From: Candidatus Competibacteraceae bacterium
GTDB taxonomy: Bacteria; Pseudomonadota; Gammaproteobacteria; Competibacterales; Competibacteraceae
Direction: 5' to 3'
Assembly: GCA_020445005.1 (NCBI GenBank)
Contig: JAGRHM010000364.1
Span: 1-7,355 of the forward strand
DNA: 7,355 nucleotides
The notes under the pieces are model-generated. The model saw nothing but the letters and a program-made list of their open reading frames with translations, was not told the origin of the DNA and ran no database searches. Below are positions 1-7,355 of the stretch, piece by piece (position 1 is the stretch's first letter; each line of letters opens with the position of its first letter). Position numbers and translations under genes: made by a program.

Positions 1-713
1 GCATTGAAGATCTTGTGCCGGCAGTGTTCGGAATTGGCCTGAGCGAACATCATCAGCTCCACATCCGTCGGATTGCGCTCCAGGCGCAGGAAGCTATCCA
101 GCAAATAGTCGATTTCGTCGTCGGACAAGGCCAGGCCCAGTTCAAGGTTAGCCACCTCTAGCGCCGCGCGCTCACTGTGGAGAACCTCCACCGTGGCCAG
201 CGGGGCCGGCTGCGCCTGGCGGAACAGGAGCGCCGGATCGTCGCCGGCATCCAACACGGTTTCCGTCATCCGGTCATGCAACAAGGGCTTCAAGGCGGCC
301 AATTCGCGATCGCTGAGCGACCGTTCAAATTCCAGGTAGTAAGCAATGCCGCGTTCAATGCGGCGCACCCGATGCAGGCCGCAGTTACGCGCGATATCGG
401 TGGCCTTTGACGACCAGGGGGAAATGGTTCCAGGCCGAGGAACGACCAGGAACAGGGGTGCGCCGGTGGGCGTTCCTTGCGCTTCGACACGGCTCTGGCC
501 GACTAGGGCCAATTGATGCGACAAAAGCTTTCTGGGGCCATAATCGAGCAATCGGTCTAATACCTCACGATCCGGCATAGTCAGCGAACCGTCTACAAAA
601 TGGATAAATTCGGCATAGACGCAGGTGATGGCAGGAACCCGCAGACGCAAAGCGGTCAGCAACTTCTCAAGCCGGAATGGCGACAGGGCGGGGCTTCCAC
701 GGAAACGGTGCAT
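1..713 (-). CDS. purL: Phosphoribosylformylglycinamidine synthase, N-terminal part (partial)
   Basis: This is the start of the large single-chain FGAM synthase. The enzyme makes formylglycinamidine ribonucleotide from FGAR, glutamine and ATP in cytoplasmic de novo purine synthesis. Reading down from the ATG at 713 gives 237 complete codons without a stop, then two bases of the next codon at the window edge. The protein opens [19 protein letters not shown], very close to the E. coli PurL start. It carries the conserved block [20 protein letters not shown] (residues 93-112), then HDRMTETV (146-153), a linker segment [16 protein letters not shown] (193-208), and the signature [14 protein letters not shown] (223-236). 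The family is about 1300 residues, so the ATPase and glutaminase domains lie outside. The ATG is preferred because AGGAGAG lies 6 bases upstream; an in-frame GTG three codons earlier overlaps that site. The gene is 100 bp downstream of ptsP on the same strand and probably has its own promoter. Identification is by recognition of family sequence. Confidence 0.97.
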   Translation of the reverse strand, partial: MHRFRGSPALSPFRLEKLLTALRLRVPAITCVYAEFIHFVDGSLTMPDREVLDRLLDYGPRKLLSHQLALVGQSRVEAQGTPTGAPLFLVVPRPGTISPWSSKATDIARNCGLHRVRRIERGIAYYLEFERSLSDRELAALKPLLHDRMTETVLDAGDDPALLFRQAQPAPLATVEVLHSERAALEVANLELGLALSDDEIDYLLDSFLRLERNPTDVELMMFAQANSEHCRHKIFN

Positions 714-721
714 CGCGAACA

Positions 722-728
722 CTCTCCT
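722..728 (-). promoter_or_regulatory. Shine-Dalgarno site of purL
   Basis: The minus strand reads AGGAGAG followed by six bases and the ATG at 713. Its strength and position decide the ATG over the in-frame GTG at 722-720, which falls inside or against the site. Confidence 0.75.
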
Positions 729-749
729 GGGTCGGATGGGGAACGCGAA

Positions 750-758
750 ATAATAGCA
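750..758 (-). promoter_or_regulatory. Candidate extended -10 promoter for purL
   Basis: On the minus strand the sequence TGCTATTAT fits the extended -10 pattern TGn-TATAAT, with five of six matches in the hexamer. No good -35 element is seen at 16-18 bp, which is tolerated in extended -10 promoters. Transcription would start near 743 and give a leader of about 30 nt before the purL ATG. No PurR-like operator is seen. The call rests on motif matching only. Confidence 0.4.
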
Positions 759-767
759 GTATTCCAA

Positions 768-784
768 ATCCGCTTTTAGCGGAT
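768..784. repeat. Perfect 6-bp inverted repeat upstream of purL
   Basis: ATCCGC and GCGGAT flank a five-base spacer. The repeat lies just upstream of the candidate purL -10 element. On the minus strand it is followed only by TTTGG, so it lacks the long U-run of an intrinsic terminator. It could be a weak terminator or attenuating hairpin after ptsP, an operator near the purL promoter, or chance. Confidence 0.35.
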
Positions 785-792
785 CAACAGTC

Positions 793-815
793 AGACGCGC
801 TGGCTGGCAGCGTCT
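793..815 (-). terminator. Inverted repeat overlapping the ptsP stop codon, possible 3'-end hairpin
   Basis: AGACGC and GCGTCT pair perfectly around an 11-base loop. The hairpin includes the first two bases of the ptsP TAG stop (816-814). Downstream on the minus strand there is no T-tract, so it is not a standard intrinsic terminator. Together with the repeat at 768-784 it may act as an mRNA 3'-end stabiliser or an inefficient terminator. That role is inference from the structure alone. Confidence 0.3.
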
Positions 816-3078
816 ATTTCCCCACTCGCAACAATCCGCTCAAACCCTGCTGATCGAGAAAGATATTAGCGCGTTCCCGAATGGCGGTCGCTGTATCAAG
901 TTCAAGGACCTCGGCCAGGAGCGCCTGGGTTTCCTCATAGCGGACACTGCGAATCATCCACTTGATCTTGAGCAAACTACCCAGATTCATGCTCAGACTG
1001 TCCACGCCCATCGCCAGCAAGAGCAACGCCGCCGCCGGATCGCCGGCCATTTCGCCACAAACGCTGATGGGCCGACCCGCCGCGCGCGACTGTTCGATGA
1101 CATGACGGGTCGCCGCCAGGACCACCGGGTGGAGGGGATCGTACAATTTGGCCACTCGGTCGTTGTTGCGATCCACCGCCAGTAGATACTGGGTCAAATC
1201 ATTGCTACCGATCGAGGCAAAATCGACCATGCGAATCAACGGGTCGATCTGCCAGACTGCGGACGGTACCTCGATCATGATGCCAATCGGCGGCACCCGC
1301 ACGGTAACGCCTTCCTCCTGTAACTCCATTTCAGCGCAGCGCAGCAGTTCCAGCGCATCCTGCAATTCGCTGACTGTGCTGATCATGGGAAACAGAATCG
1401 ACAGATTGGCATAAGCGGCTCCGGCCCGTAGCATGGCGCGCAACTGGGTCTTGAACAAATCGGGTTGATCCAGACTAATGCGGATGCCGCGCCAGCCTAG
1501 AAACGGATTCTGCTCCGTAATCGGAAAATAAGGCAAAGGTTTATCGCCGCCGATGTCCAGGGTGCGCAGCACGACCGGATGTGGGTCCATGATGCGCAAA
1601 ACCCGCGTGTAAATAGTGGCCTGCTCCTCTTCGTTCGGAAAACGGTCGCGCAGAAAAAAATGCAATTCCGAGCGATACAGCCCTACCCCCTGCACGCCGC
1701 TGTTCCGCGCAGCGGCGATATCAGCAAACAGTCCAGAATTGGCGTATAAATCGATGCGATGATTATCCAGCGTCTCCGCCGGCAAATCACGCAAGTGCTG
1801 CAAACCGCGTGAAAGTTCAGCCTCCTCGTTAATCAGCTTCAAGTATTCCTGACGCAACGCCGGGCTAGGCTGGATGCAGACCCGCATCGTATAACCGTCG
1901 ACCGCCACCTCCCGGCCATTCAGACGCCCCGGCGGCAGGTTGCTGACCCCGAAGACCGCCGGGATGCCTAACCCCCGCGCCAGCAGGGCAACGTGCGAGG
2001 TGCTGGTGCCGCGTACTGAAACCAGGCCCTTGATTTTTTCCTGGGGTACATCCAGCAATTGCGAAACGCTGATCTCATCGCCCATCAGGATTGTATTGTC
2101 AGGATAGTCACGGTTGACGATCTGTTCGTCCTGCAAACGATCGAGCAGGCGTTGCCCAAGGTCAAGGATATCGGCGGCGCGCTCGCGCAGGTAGGGATCG
2201 TCCATTTCCGCGAAGATGTTCGCGTATTCCAGCACGGTGGCGCGCAACGCGCCCGGCGCCCAGTTACCGGCCTGAATGCGCTCCAGGGTGCCATTCACCA
2301 GGCTGTCGCTGCTCAACAACAGCGCGTAGGCGTCAAACAAGGCTCGGTCGCCGGCGGACAGCAACAAACGCATTCGCTCGCTAAGGCGCTGCAATTCCGC
2401 CAGCTCCGCCGCTACAGCCTGGCGAAAGCGCGCGGCCTCGGCTTCGGGATTATCAATATCCTTATCAGGTGCCCGCTCCAGGGCGGTCGCGGGAAACACC
2501 ACAACCGCTTCGCCCAATGCGACTCCTCGCGCGCTGGCCACGCCTTCAAGAAACAGCGTGCCGGACAAGGCGTCATCGCCCAACCGCTCTAACGCCTGGC
2601 GGATCTCGACCTGAGTGATGCAGCCGGCTAATTGCGCCGCCAGGGTCACCAGAAAGGATTCTTCGTCGGCGGTGTACTTGCGCTGTTCGCGCTGCTGCGC
2701 CACCAACACGCCCAATACCTTGCGCCGGCGGATGATCGGCACGCCGATGAACCCGTGGAAGGGCGCTTCGCCGGTGGCGGCGATATAACGAAAAGCGGGA
2801 TGGGCTGGAGCGTCATCGACGTTGACCGGCTCCGCCCGACTGGCGGCTAATCCGGTCAATCCCTGATCGAATTTGAGACGCACTTTCCCGACTGCGCCGG
2901 GTCGCAGACCATCCGTAGCCATCAACACATGTTCGCCGCGCGTGTGATCGGTCATGTAGACCGAGCAAACATCGGTGTGAATAGCGCCCTTGACCTCAAC
3001 TACAATGAGGTTAAGCGCCTCGCTCAGATTGCGGGTGGCGTTAATGTCCTGCACGATGCGCCGCAGAATATCCAGCAT
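814..3078 (-). CDS. ptsP: Phosphoenolpyruvate-protein phosphotransferase of the nitrogen PTS (EI-Ntr)
   Basis: PtsP takes phosphate from phosphoenolpyruvate and passes it to the carrier NPr (PtsO) and on to EIIA-Ntr (PtsN), a cytoplasmic regulatory relay rather than a sugar transporter. The 754-residue product has, in order: an N-terminal GAF domain (about 8-160), which separates it from sugar-PTS EI; the EI N-terminal and phosphohistidine domains; and the PEP-binding barrel (about 410-735). The phosphohistidine is H362 in [20 protein letters not shown]. Conserved PEP-site motifs are GLYRSE (Arg469), [11 protein letters not shown] (Arg505), IMIEVP (Glu603), [15 protein letters not shown] (624-638) and the acid-base Cys674 in [10 protein letters not shown]. 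Length matches the E. coli protein (about 748). I chose the ATG at 3078 over an in-frame TTG at 3102 because GAGGA lies seven bases before the ATG and MLDILRRIV aligns with the E. coli start MLTRLREIV. rppH lies 101 bp upstream on the same strand, as in E. coli. All key residues look intact. Confidence 0.97.
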   Translation of the reverse strand: MLDILRRIVQDINATRNLSEALNLIVVEVKGAIHTDVCSVYMTDHTRGEHVLMATDGLRPGAVGKVRLKFDQGLTGLAASRAEPVNVDDAPAHPAFRYIAATGEAPFHGFIGVPIIRRRKVLGVLVAQQREQRKYTADEESFLVTLAAQLAGCITQVEIRQALERLGDDALSGTLFLEGVASARGVALGEAVVVFPATALERAPDKDIDNPEAEAARFRQAVAAELAELQRLSERMRLLLSAGDRALFDAYALLLSSDSLVNGTLERIQAGNWAPGALRATVLEYANIFAEMDDPYLRERAADILDLGQRLLDRLQDEQIVNRDYPDNTILMGDEISVSQLLDVPQEKIKGLVSVRGTSTSHVALLARGLGIPAVFGVSNLPPGRLNGREVAVDGYTMRVCIQPSPALRQEYLKLINEEAELSRGLQHLRDLPAETLDNHRIDLYANSGLFADIAAARNSGVQGVGLYRSELHFFLRDRFPNEEEQATIYTRVLRIMDPHPVVLRTLDIGGDKPLPYFPITEQNPFLGWRGIRISLDQPDLFKTQLRAMLRAGAAYANLSILFPMISTVSELQDALELLRCAEMELQEEGVTVRVPPIGIMIEVPSAVWQIDPLIRMVDFASIGSNDLTQYLLAVDRNNDRVAKLYDPLHPVVLAATRHVIEQSRAAGRPISVCGEMAGDPAAALLLLAMGVDSLSMNLGSLLKIKWMIRSVRYEETQALLAEVLELDTATAIRERANIFLDQQGLSGLLRVGK

Positions 3079-3085
3079 GGAGCCG

Positions 3086-3090
3086 TCCTC
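3086..3090 (-). promoter_or_regulatory. Shine-Dalgarno site of ptsP, decides the start
   Basis: The minus strand reads GAGGA, then seven bases, then ATG at 3078. The upstream TTG at 3102 has no comparable site, and this GAGGA would lie inside its coding sequence. The ATG is therefore the likely initiator, and eight residues should be dropped from the longest reading frame. Confidence 0.75.
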
Positions 3091-3130
3091 AACAGGCAAC
3101 AAAGACCGCGAAACCGTTTAAGTCTCCCTG

Positions 3131-3161
3131 AATATAGCCCTCGAGAAGTCATTTTTCTCAA
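3131..3161 (-). promoter_or_regulatory. Weak candidate promoter in the rppH-ptsP spacer
   Basis: On the minus strand TTGAGA (3161-3156, five of six matches to -35) is followed after 19 bp by TATATT (3136-3131, five of six matches to -10). The spacing is longer than the preferred 17 bp, so this is tentative. If real, ptsP would have its own transcript besides any read-through from rppH. Confidence 0.25.
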
Positions 3162-3179
3162 AACGCCTTCATTGTGAGG

Positions 3180-3980
3180 CTATCGATGCCGGCTGACCGC
3201 GGCGGTATGCGGTGGCCGAACCTCCCGGCTGTCATCCAGAACCGCCGCCTCCGGAAAATCCAGTGCGGGCGCAGTGGCTGTTTCCAGAGCGCAACGCCGC
3301 GTCGCAACGACCATTCGGGTAATGACCGGATTCTGGGTATGCTCCATTTGACGCATTTGCAAGACTGTTACCTGCTGAATACTGGTATTTGAGCGCGGCG
3401 ATTCCAGGTTTCGCGACCGGATCGGAGAGGGCCAGGCTTCCTGATCTTGCGGATCACATAAGACGGACTCGATGCACCGGACCGCCGTCGGCTGCCGAGG
3501 CGATGATGCGACCGGTAGAAAAGGCGCCAGTTCGTGCAAAGCCCGCCAATAGACATGGCGTTTGAATGCGACTACGGCGTGCAATGGATACCAGTAATCG
3601 ACCCATTGCCAGAGATCAAACTCGGGATGCTCAGACAAATCCAGACGCACAACATCTTCGCTACAGCGCATGCGCAGCAGGAACCAGATCTGTTTCTGAC
3701 CAATGCAGGATGGGCGGCAGCCATGGCGAACCAGCCGCTTGGGCAACCGATAACGCAGCCAGCCCCGCGTGGAGCCGATCACCTGCACATGCTCCGGGCG
3801 CAAGCCAACCTCTTCAGCCAGTTCACGGAACATGGCCTGCTCAGGCGACTCATCCCGCTGGATGCCGCCCTGGGGAAACTGCCACGAATGCTGCCCAATT
3901 CGCCGTGCCCAGAACAGACGTCCCTCTGCGTTACACAGGATGATGCCGACGTTTGGCCGATAACCCTCCGAGTCGATCAC
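3180..3980 (-). CDS. rppH: RNA pyrophosphohydrolase (Nudix), with long C-terminal extension
   Basis: RppH removes pyrophosphate from the 5' triphosphate of mRNA, which opens the transcript to RNase E decay. From the GTG at 3980 the protein begins [17 protein letters not shown], aligning residue for residue with E. coli RppH ([17 protein letters not shown]). The full Nudix box, G-x5-E-x7-REL-x-EE-x-GL, spans residues 38-60, with Glu53, Glu56 and Glu57 at the E. coli positions. Other family blocks are [16 protein letters not shown] ([12 protein letters not shown]), [23 protein letters not shown] and [16 protein letters not shown]. The conserved domain ends near residue 155. A further 110 or so residues follow to the TAG at 3182, making 266 residues against about 160-180 normally. 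This tail has no motif I recognise, but its codon use resembles the rest. No in-frame ATG exists near the start: upstream there is only a TTG at 3992 before an in-frame TGA at 4013-4011. No clear Shine-Dalgarno precedes either start. Confidence 0.95.
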   Translation of the reverse strand: MIDSEGYRPNVGIILCNAEGRLFWARRIGQHSWQFPQGGIQRDESPEQAMFRELAEEVGLRPEHVQVIGSTRGWLRYRLPKRLVRHGCRPSCIGQKQIWFLLRMRCSEDVVRLDLSEHPEFDLWQWVDYWYPLHAVVAFKRHVYWRALHELAPFLPVASSPRQPTAVRCIESVLCDPQDQEAWPSPIRSRNLESPRSNTSIQQVTVLQMRQMEHTQNPVITRMVVATRRCALETATAPALDFPEAAVLDDSREVRPPHTAAVSRHR

Positions 3981-4147
3981 AGTAAAAACCAACGGTTTGA
4001 AATGGATTGTTCATATTTATTCTTTCACAATGCAACGCTTTTGACTATCGCAAACCCACGAAGCCGCTATGCTATTAAGCTATCAAGTCCGCAATCTTTG
4101 TCATTTTCTGGTCTGTTCGCAACCCTTGTTTCGAGGAGCGATTCACG
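3981..4147. promoter_or_regulatory. Divergent intergenic region between rppH and the macroglobulin gene
   Basis: These 167 bp separate the two divergent starts and must hold the promoters for rppH (minus) and the macroglobulin gene (plus), unless transcription enters from elsewhere. The stretch from about 3995 to 4050 and the segment near 4068-4090 are clearly richer in A and T than the flanking genes. A TTGACT at 4041-4046 could be a -35 element for the plus strand, but the nearest good -10-like hexamer (TATGCT, 4068-4073) is 21 bp away. No convincing minus-strand pair was found. The region is therefore called from context, not from a clear promoter. Confidence 0.5.
4133..4138 (+). promoter_or_regulatory. 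Shine-Dalgarno site of the macroglobulin gene
   Basis: GAGGAG lies nine bases before the ATG at 4148. It is a strong match and supports that start, which also gives a complete signal peptide. The next in-frame ATG, at codon 11, would cut the signal peptide. Confidence 0.75.
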
Positions 4148-7100
4148 ATGCGCTACTTATGGTACCCGATTTTTCTAATGGCATGGCTGCTCTCTTTCAG
4201 CGCCTATGCCCTTGAAGACACGCCACTCGCCGTCGCTGCCGCGCAATATCTGCAATCCATCCGCGATGGCCGCGATCCCACTGGCCAGTCCATCCCCAAT
4301 CTACTGCGACAGGCGGAGCAACAGGCGCAGAAGAAAAACTGGGCGGAAGCCATTACTTACTACGAAACCGCCATTCTCGCCGGAGCCGGCCAGACCGCAA
4401 CCTGGCTGGTGCTCAGCCAGGCTTGGCAGAACCAGGCGCAACACCAGGAAAAAAACAATGTCGGTTATGAAATCCGGCAACGCTCGCGGCAGCGCATGGA
4501 ACAAGCCGCCTGGAACGCCCTGCAAGCCGCCGATGTCCCGCTGGAACGCGCCCGCGCCCTGTTCCGGTTGGGCGAACTGTATGACCGGGACCAAGAACCT
4601 AAGAAGGCCATTGCCGCTTACGGTGAAGCCCTGGAAATCGAGGATAATCCGCGCATCGCCAAACGCCATCAGGATCTAGTGAACGCCAACGCCTTCCAGA
4701 TCAAGGGTGTTGACGTGGAATCAGACAGCGCGACGCCCAAAGTTTGTCTGAATTTCTCCGATGACCTGGCCAAGGGCCGACAACTGCACTACGAAGATTA
4801 TCTGGTTATCGAACCCGCCATCCAGCCGGTGGTGACGCCCCAGGAACGGCAATTGTGCGTGGAAGGTTTCAGCCACGGCCAGAGCTATGTCATCAAAACC
4901 CGGATTGGCATTCCGGCGGCTAGCGGCGAGAGAACCCTCGTCACTCAGGAATTCACCGCCCAGGTGGAAGACCGCAAGCCCACTCTGGGGTTCCGGGGCG
5001 CGACCTATGTCCTGCCGAAAACCGGCAGTCAGCAATTGCCGCTGACCAGCGTTAATCTGGATCAGGTTCGACTGCGGGTATTGCGCATCAATGACCGTAA
5101 TCTGCTACGGGAAATCGAGCGGGATCGCATCACGAATCTGCTGGACGGCTACGACCTCAACACCATTGCCAGGCAATCCGGCGAACAGATTTGGCAAGGC
5201 GTTTTGACCTTGGCCAACGGCGAGCGCAATCAGGAAGTCACCACCGCTTTGCCCATCAGCGAGATTTTGCGCGATCCGCAGCCGGGCATCTATATCGTCG
5301 CCGCGCAATCCGTCAAGGAAGACCCGGATAACAATTGGGAGAACCAGGCCACGCAATGGCTGGTGGTTTCCGATCTGGGCCTGTTCACCATGCGCGGCAA
5401 CGACGGTCTTCACATTTTCGTCCGCTCACTGTCCAGCGCTCAGCCGGTCGCCCGGGTCAACGTGCGATTGTATGCCCGCAACAATGGCGAGCTGGGCGCG
5501 GCGATCACGGACGCCCAAGGTTATGCTCGACTCGATCCCGGTTTGTTACGCGGCGAAGGCGGACAGGAACCGGCGGCGTTGATGGCCTTCGGCGAGGGCG
5601 ACTACAACTTTCTCGATTTGACCCAACCGGCTTTTGACCTGAGCGACCGAGGCGTTGCCGGTCGCGCTGCGCCGGGCGCGGTCGATGCGTTCCTCTACAC
5701 CGAACGCGGCGTTTACCGACCCGGCGAAACCGTGCAATTAATGACCCTGATTCGCGACAGTCGGGGTTATGCGCTGCCGGAAGCGCCTTTGATATTGAAG
5801 GTCTTTCGCCCAGATGAAGTGGAATCCGCCCAACTGCGTCCCGGCAATCCGGCGCTGGGTGGCTATCACACCACCCTCCCCATGCCGTTGAACGCCCGCA
5901 CCGGGATCTGGACGGTCAAGGCTTATACCGATCCCAAGGACGCACCGGTGGGCGAGGTGCGTTTTCAGGTCGAGGATTTCGTGCCGCAACGGCTCAAACT
6001 GGAGTTGAGTTCCACCGCCCCGGTGCTGAAGCCGGGTGAACCGGTGATGGTCGACATCAATGGGCGCTTTCTGTACGGCGCGCCGGCGGCCAATCTCAAA
6101 GCCGAGGGCGAACTGGTGTTGCGCGAGGACGCCGATCCTTACCCAGCCTTCCCCGGCTATCGTTTCGGGCTGGTGCAGGACAGTTGGACTGCGCAACGCT
6201 TTCCCGTCGTTCTGGCCGGCACCGATGATCAGGGTAAAGCGCAGGCGGAAGTCCGTCTGAACGAGAAACCGGATACTACGCGACCCTTGCTGGCCCAAGT
6301 GCGCGTCTCACTATTTGAACCGGGCGGTCGGCCCGTGACCCGCAGTCTTGACCTGCCTTACCGGATTCAGCCCTTCGCTATTGGCGTCAAGCCGCGCTTT
6401 AGCGATGGCGGTGTCAAGATCGGCCAGGAAGCCACCTTCGAGGTCATTGCGGTGGACGCGCTGGGCCAGGCGCAGGCGCACAGCGGGCTGAACGCCAAAC
6501 TGGTGCGCGAGGAATACCAGTACTACTGGTACTACAACGAAGGCCGCTGGAATTACAAGCTGATCATCCACGACAGCGCCGCCGTCGCCAGTCAGAGTTT
6601 GAACATCGCCGCTGGACAGCCCGCCGTGGTGACCCAACGCGGTCTGGACTGGGGCCGTTATCGACTGGATGTACTGGACCCGCAAACCGGCGTGGCGTCG
6701 AGCGTGCGCTTCAATGTCGGCTGGTTTGAAACGCCCGGCGGAAGCGACACTCCGGATCAGATGAAAATCACGCTGGATCAGCCGCGCTATCCATCGGGCG
6801 CAACGGCTAAAGTTTTCCTGCGCGCGCCCTTCGCCGGTGAAGTGCTATTGAACGTGGTTGGCGACCGGTTATGGTTGAGTAAAACGGTCCGTATTCCCGA
6901 AGACGGCGCGACCGTGGAATTGCCGATTCCCGCCGAATGGGGGCCGGGGGTTTACCTGACCGCCACGGCGTTCCGCGTTCCAACCCAGGCCGGCAACGAT
7001 ACCAGCGCCGCTCGTTCCGCCAGTTCACGCGGACCAGGTCGCGCTATCGGCGTCGCCTGGCTGGGTTTGGACCCGGCGGCGCGGACTTTGAACATCACCC

Positions 7101-7355
7101 TGAACGCGCCCGTGGAATGGAAGCCGCGTCAAACTGTGGAATTGCCGGTCACCGTCACCGGGCTGGAACCGAGTCAGCCGGCCTATCTGACCGTTGCAGC
7201 GGTGGATGAGGGCATTTTGCAACTCACTGATTTCAGCACACCCAACCCGGTCGACTACTTTCTGGGCAAGCGGCGACTGGGGATGCAATTGCTCGATTTG
7301 TACGGCAAGTTGATTGAACCGGGCGGGCGACCCGGCGCGCTGAAAGTCGGCGGCG
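4148..7355 (+). CDS. Bacterial alpha-2-macroglobulin family protein, N-terminal part (partial)
   Basis: Bacterial alpha-2-macroglobulins are large envelope proteins thought to trap attacking proteases. The frame is open for 1069 codons to the window edge. Residues 1-21 look like a Sec signal peptide (MRYLWYPIFLMAWLLSFS, cut after AYA); no lipobox cysteine is present, so the product should be released to the periplasm, unlike lipoprotein YfhM. Residues 25-185 are mostly helical; 135-166 (ARALFRLGELYDRDQEPKKA and following) look like one tetratricopeptide-type hairpin. Then come beta-rich macroglobulin domains. Cys200 (KVCLNFSDDL) and Cys237 (RQLCVEGF) are the only cysteines of the mature part seen here and may form a disulfide. 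The family motif FLYTERGVYRPGETV (515-529) marks the MG2 domain. YQYYWYYNEGRW (790-801) and VDEGILQLTDFSTPNPVDYF (1019-1038) lie in later domains. Relatives are about 1500-1900 residues, so the C-terminal third or more, including any thioester CxEQ, lies outside. The family call is firm; the subfamily (YfaS-like or other) is not. Confidence 0.93.
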   Translation, partial: MRYLWYPIFLMAWLLSFSAYALEDTPLAVAAAQYLQSIRDGRDPTGQSIPNLLRQAEQQAQKKNWAEAITYYETAILAGAGQTATWLVLSQAWQNQAQHQEKNNVGYEIRQRSRQRMEQAAWNALQAADVPLERARALFRLGELYDRDQEPKKAIAAYGEALEIEDNPRIAKRHQDLVNANAFQIKGVDVESDSATPKVCLNFSDDLAKGRQLHYEDYLVIEPAIQPVVTPQERQLCVEGFSHGQSYVIKTRIGIPAASGERTLVTQEFTAQVEDRKPTLGFRGATYVLPKTGSQQLPLTSVNLDQVRLRVLRINDRNLLREIERDRITNLLDGYDLNTIARQSGEQIWQGVLTLANGERNQEVTTALPISEILRDPQPGIYIVAAQSVKEDPDNNWENQATQWLVVSDLGLFTMRGNDGLHIFVRSLSSAQPVARVNVRLYARNNGELGAAITDAQGYARLDPGLLRGEGGQEPAALMAFGEGDYNFLDLTQPAFDLSDRGVAGRAAPGAVDAFLYTERGVYRPGETVQLMTLIRDSRGYALPEAPLILKVFRPDEVESAQLRPGNPALGGYHTTLPMPLNARTGIWTVKAYTDPKDAPVGEVRFQVEDFVPQRLKLELSSTAPVLKPGEPVMVDINGRFLYGAPAANLKAEGELVLREDADPYPAFPGYRFGLVQDSWTAQRFPVVLAGTDDQGKAQAEVRLNEKPDTTRPLLAQVRVSLFEPGGRPVTRSLDLPYRIQPFAIGVKPRFSDGGVKIGQEATFEVIAVDALGQAQAHSGLNAKLVREEYQYYWYYNEGRWNYKLIIHDSAAVASQSLNIAAGQPAVVTQRGLDWGRYRLDVLDPQTGVASSVRFNVGWFETPGGSDTPDQMKITLDQPRYPSGATAKVFLRAPFAGEVLLNVVGDRLWLSKTVRIPEDGATVELPIPAEWGPGVYLTATAFRVPTQAGNDTSAARSASSRGPGRAIGVAWLGLDPAARTLNITLNAPVEWKPRQTVELPVTVTGLEPSQPAYLTVAAVDEGILQLTDFSTPNPVDYFLGKRRLGMQLLDLYGKLIEPGGRPGALKVGG

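Noticed and set aside
3143..3159. Small inverted repeat GAGAA/TTCTC in the rppH-ptsP spacer
   Set aside because: A five-base A/T-containing stem with a seven-base loop is too weak to support as a terminator or operator.
4030..4060. TTGCAT on the minus strand as the -12 element of a sigma-54 promoter for rppH
   Set aside because: The required GG ten bases upstream of the GC is absent, so the -24 element is missing.
4041..4073. TTGACT and TATGCT as a sigma-70 promoter for the macroglobulin gene
   Set aside because: The spacer is 21 bp, well outside the usual 16-18 bp, and the -10 hexamer matches only four of six bases.
3534..4178. Plus-strand open frame of 214 codons opposite rppH
   Set aside because: It lies antisense to the strongly conserved rppH domain, resembles no family I know, and is explained as a shadow of that gene.
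5738..6298. Minus-strand open frame of 186 codons opposite the macroglobulin gene
   Set aside because: The plus-strand frame here carries unmistakable macroglobulin motifs; the antisense frame has no recognisable domain.
6515..6550. Aromatic-rich cluster YQYYWYYNEGRW in the macroglobulin as an unusual motif
   Set aside because: Similar Tyr/Trp-rich stretches ending in GRW are, as I recall, usual in bacterial alpha-2-macroglobulins, so it is a family trait.

Overview
The window looks like ordinary chromosomal DNA from a gammaproteobacterium. Three conserved housekeeping genes on the minus strand closely resemble their Escherichia coli counterparts: purL, ptsP and rppH. They sit beside a large secreted bacterial alpha-2-macroglobulin gene on the plus strand. 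The coding sequence is moderately GC-rich, with G/C favoured at third codon positions. I cannot name a genus; an environmental gammaproteobacterium outside the enterics is a guess from divergence and gene order only.

Layout from left to right: 1-713 (minus) is the N-terminal 237 codons of purL, whose 3' end lies outside the window. 714-813 is a short spacer with an inverted repeat overlapping the ptsP stop, a second inverted repeat, and an extended -10 promoter candidate for purL. 814-3078 (minus) is complete ptsP, the first enzyme of the nitrogen-related phosphotransferase system (EI-Ntr). 3079-3179 is the rppH-ptsP spacer with the ptsP ribosome binding site. 3180-3980 (minus) is rppH, the RNA pyrophosphohydrolase, with an unusual C-terminal tail of about 110 residues. 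3981-4147 is a divergent, locally AT-rich promoter region. 4148-7355 (plus) is the first 1069 codons of an alpha-2-macroglobulin family protein, running off the right edge before the region where a thioester motif would be expected.

rppH followed by ptsP on one strand is the same order as in E. coli and is probably an old operon. It joins mRNA 5'-end processing to a regulatory phosphorelay. The divergent macroglobulin gene is an envelope-defence (protease-trapping) gene and probably starts a separate transcript. I found no RNA gene, mobile element, CRISPR array, phage gene or plainly new system. The items most worth a second look are the RppH tail, its rare start codon without a Shine-Dalgarno sequence, and the macroglobulin's predicted soluble (non-lipoprotein) export.
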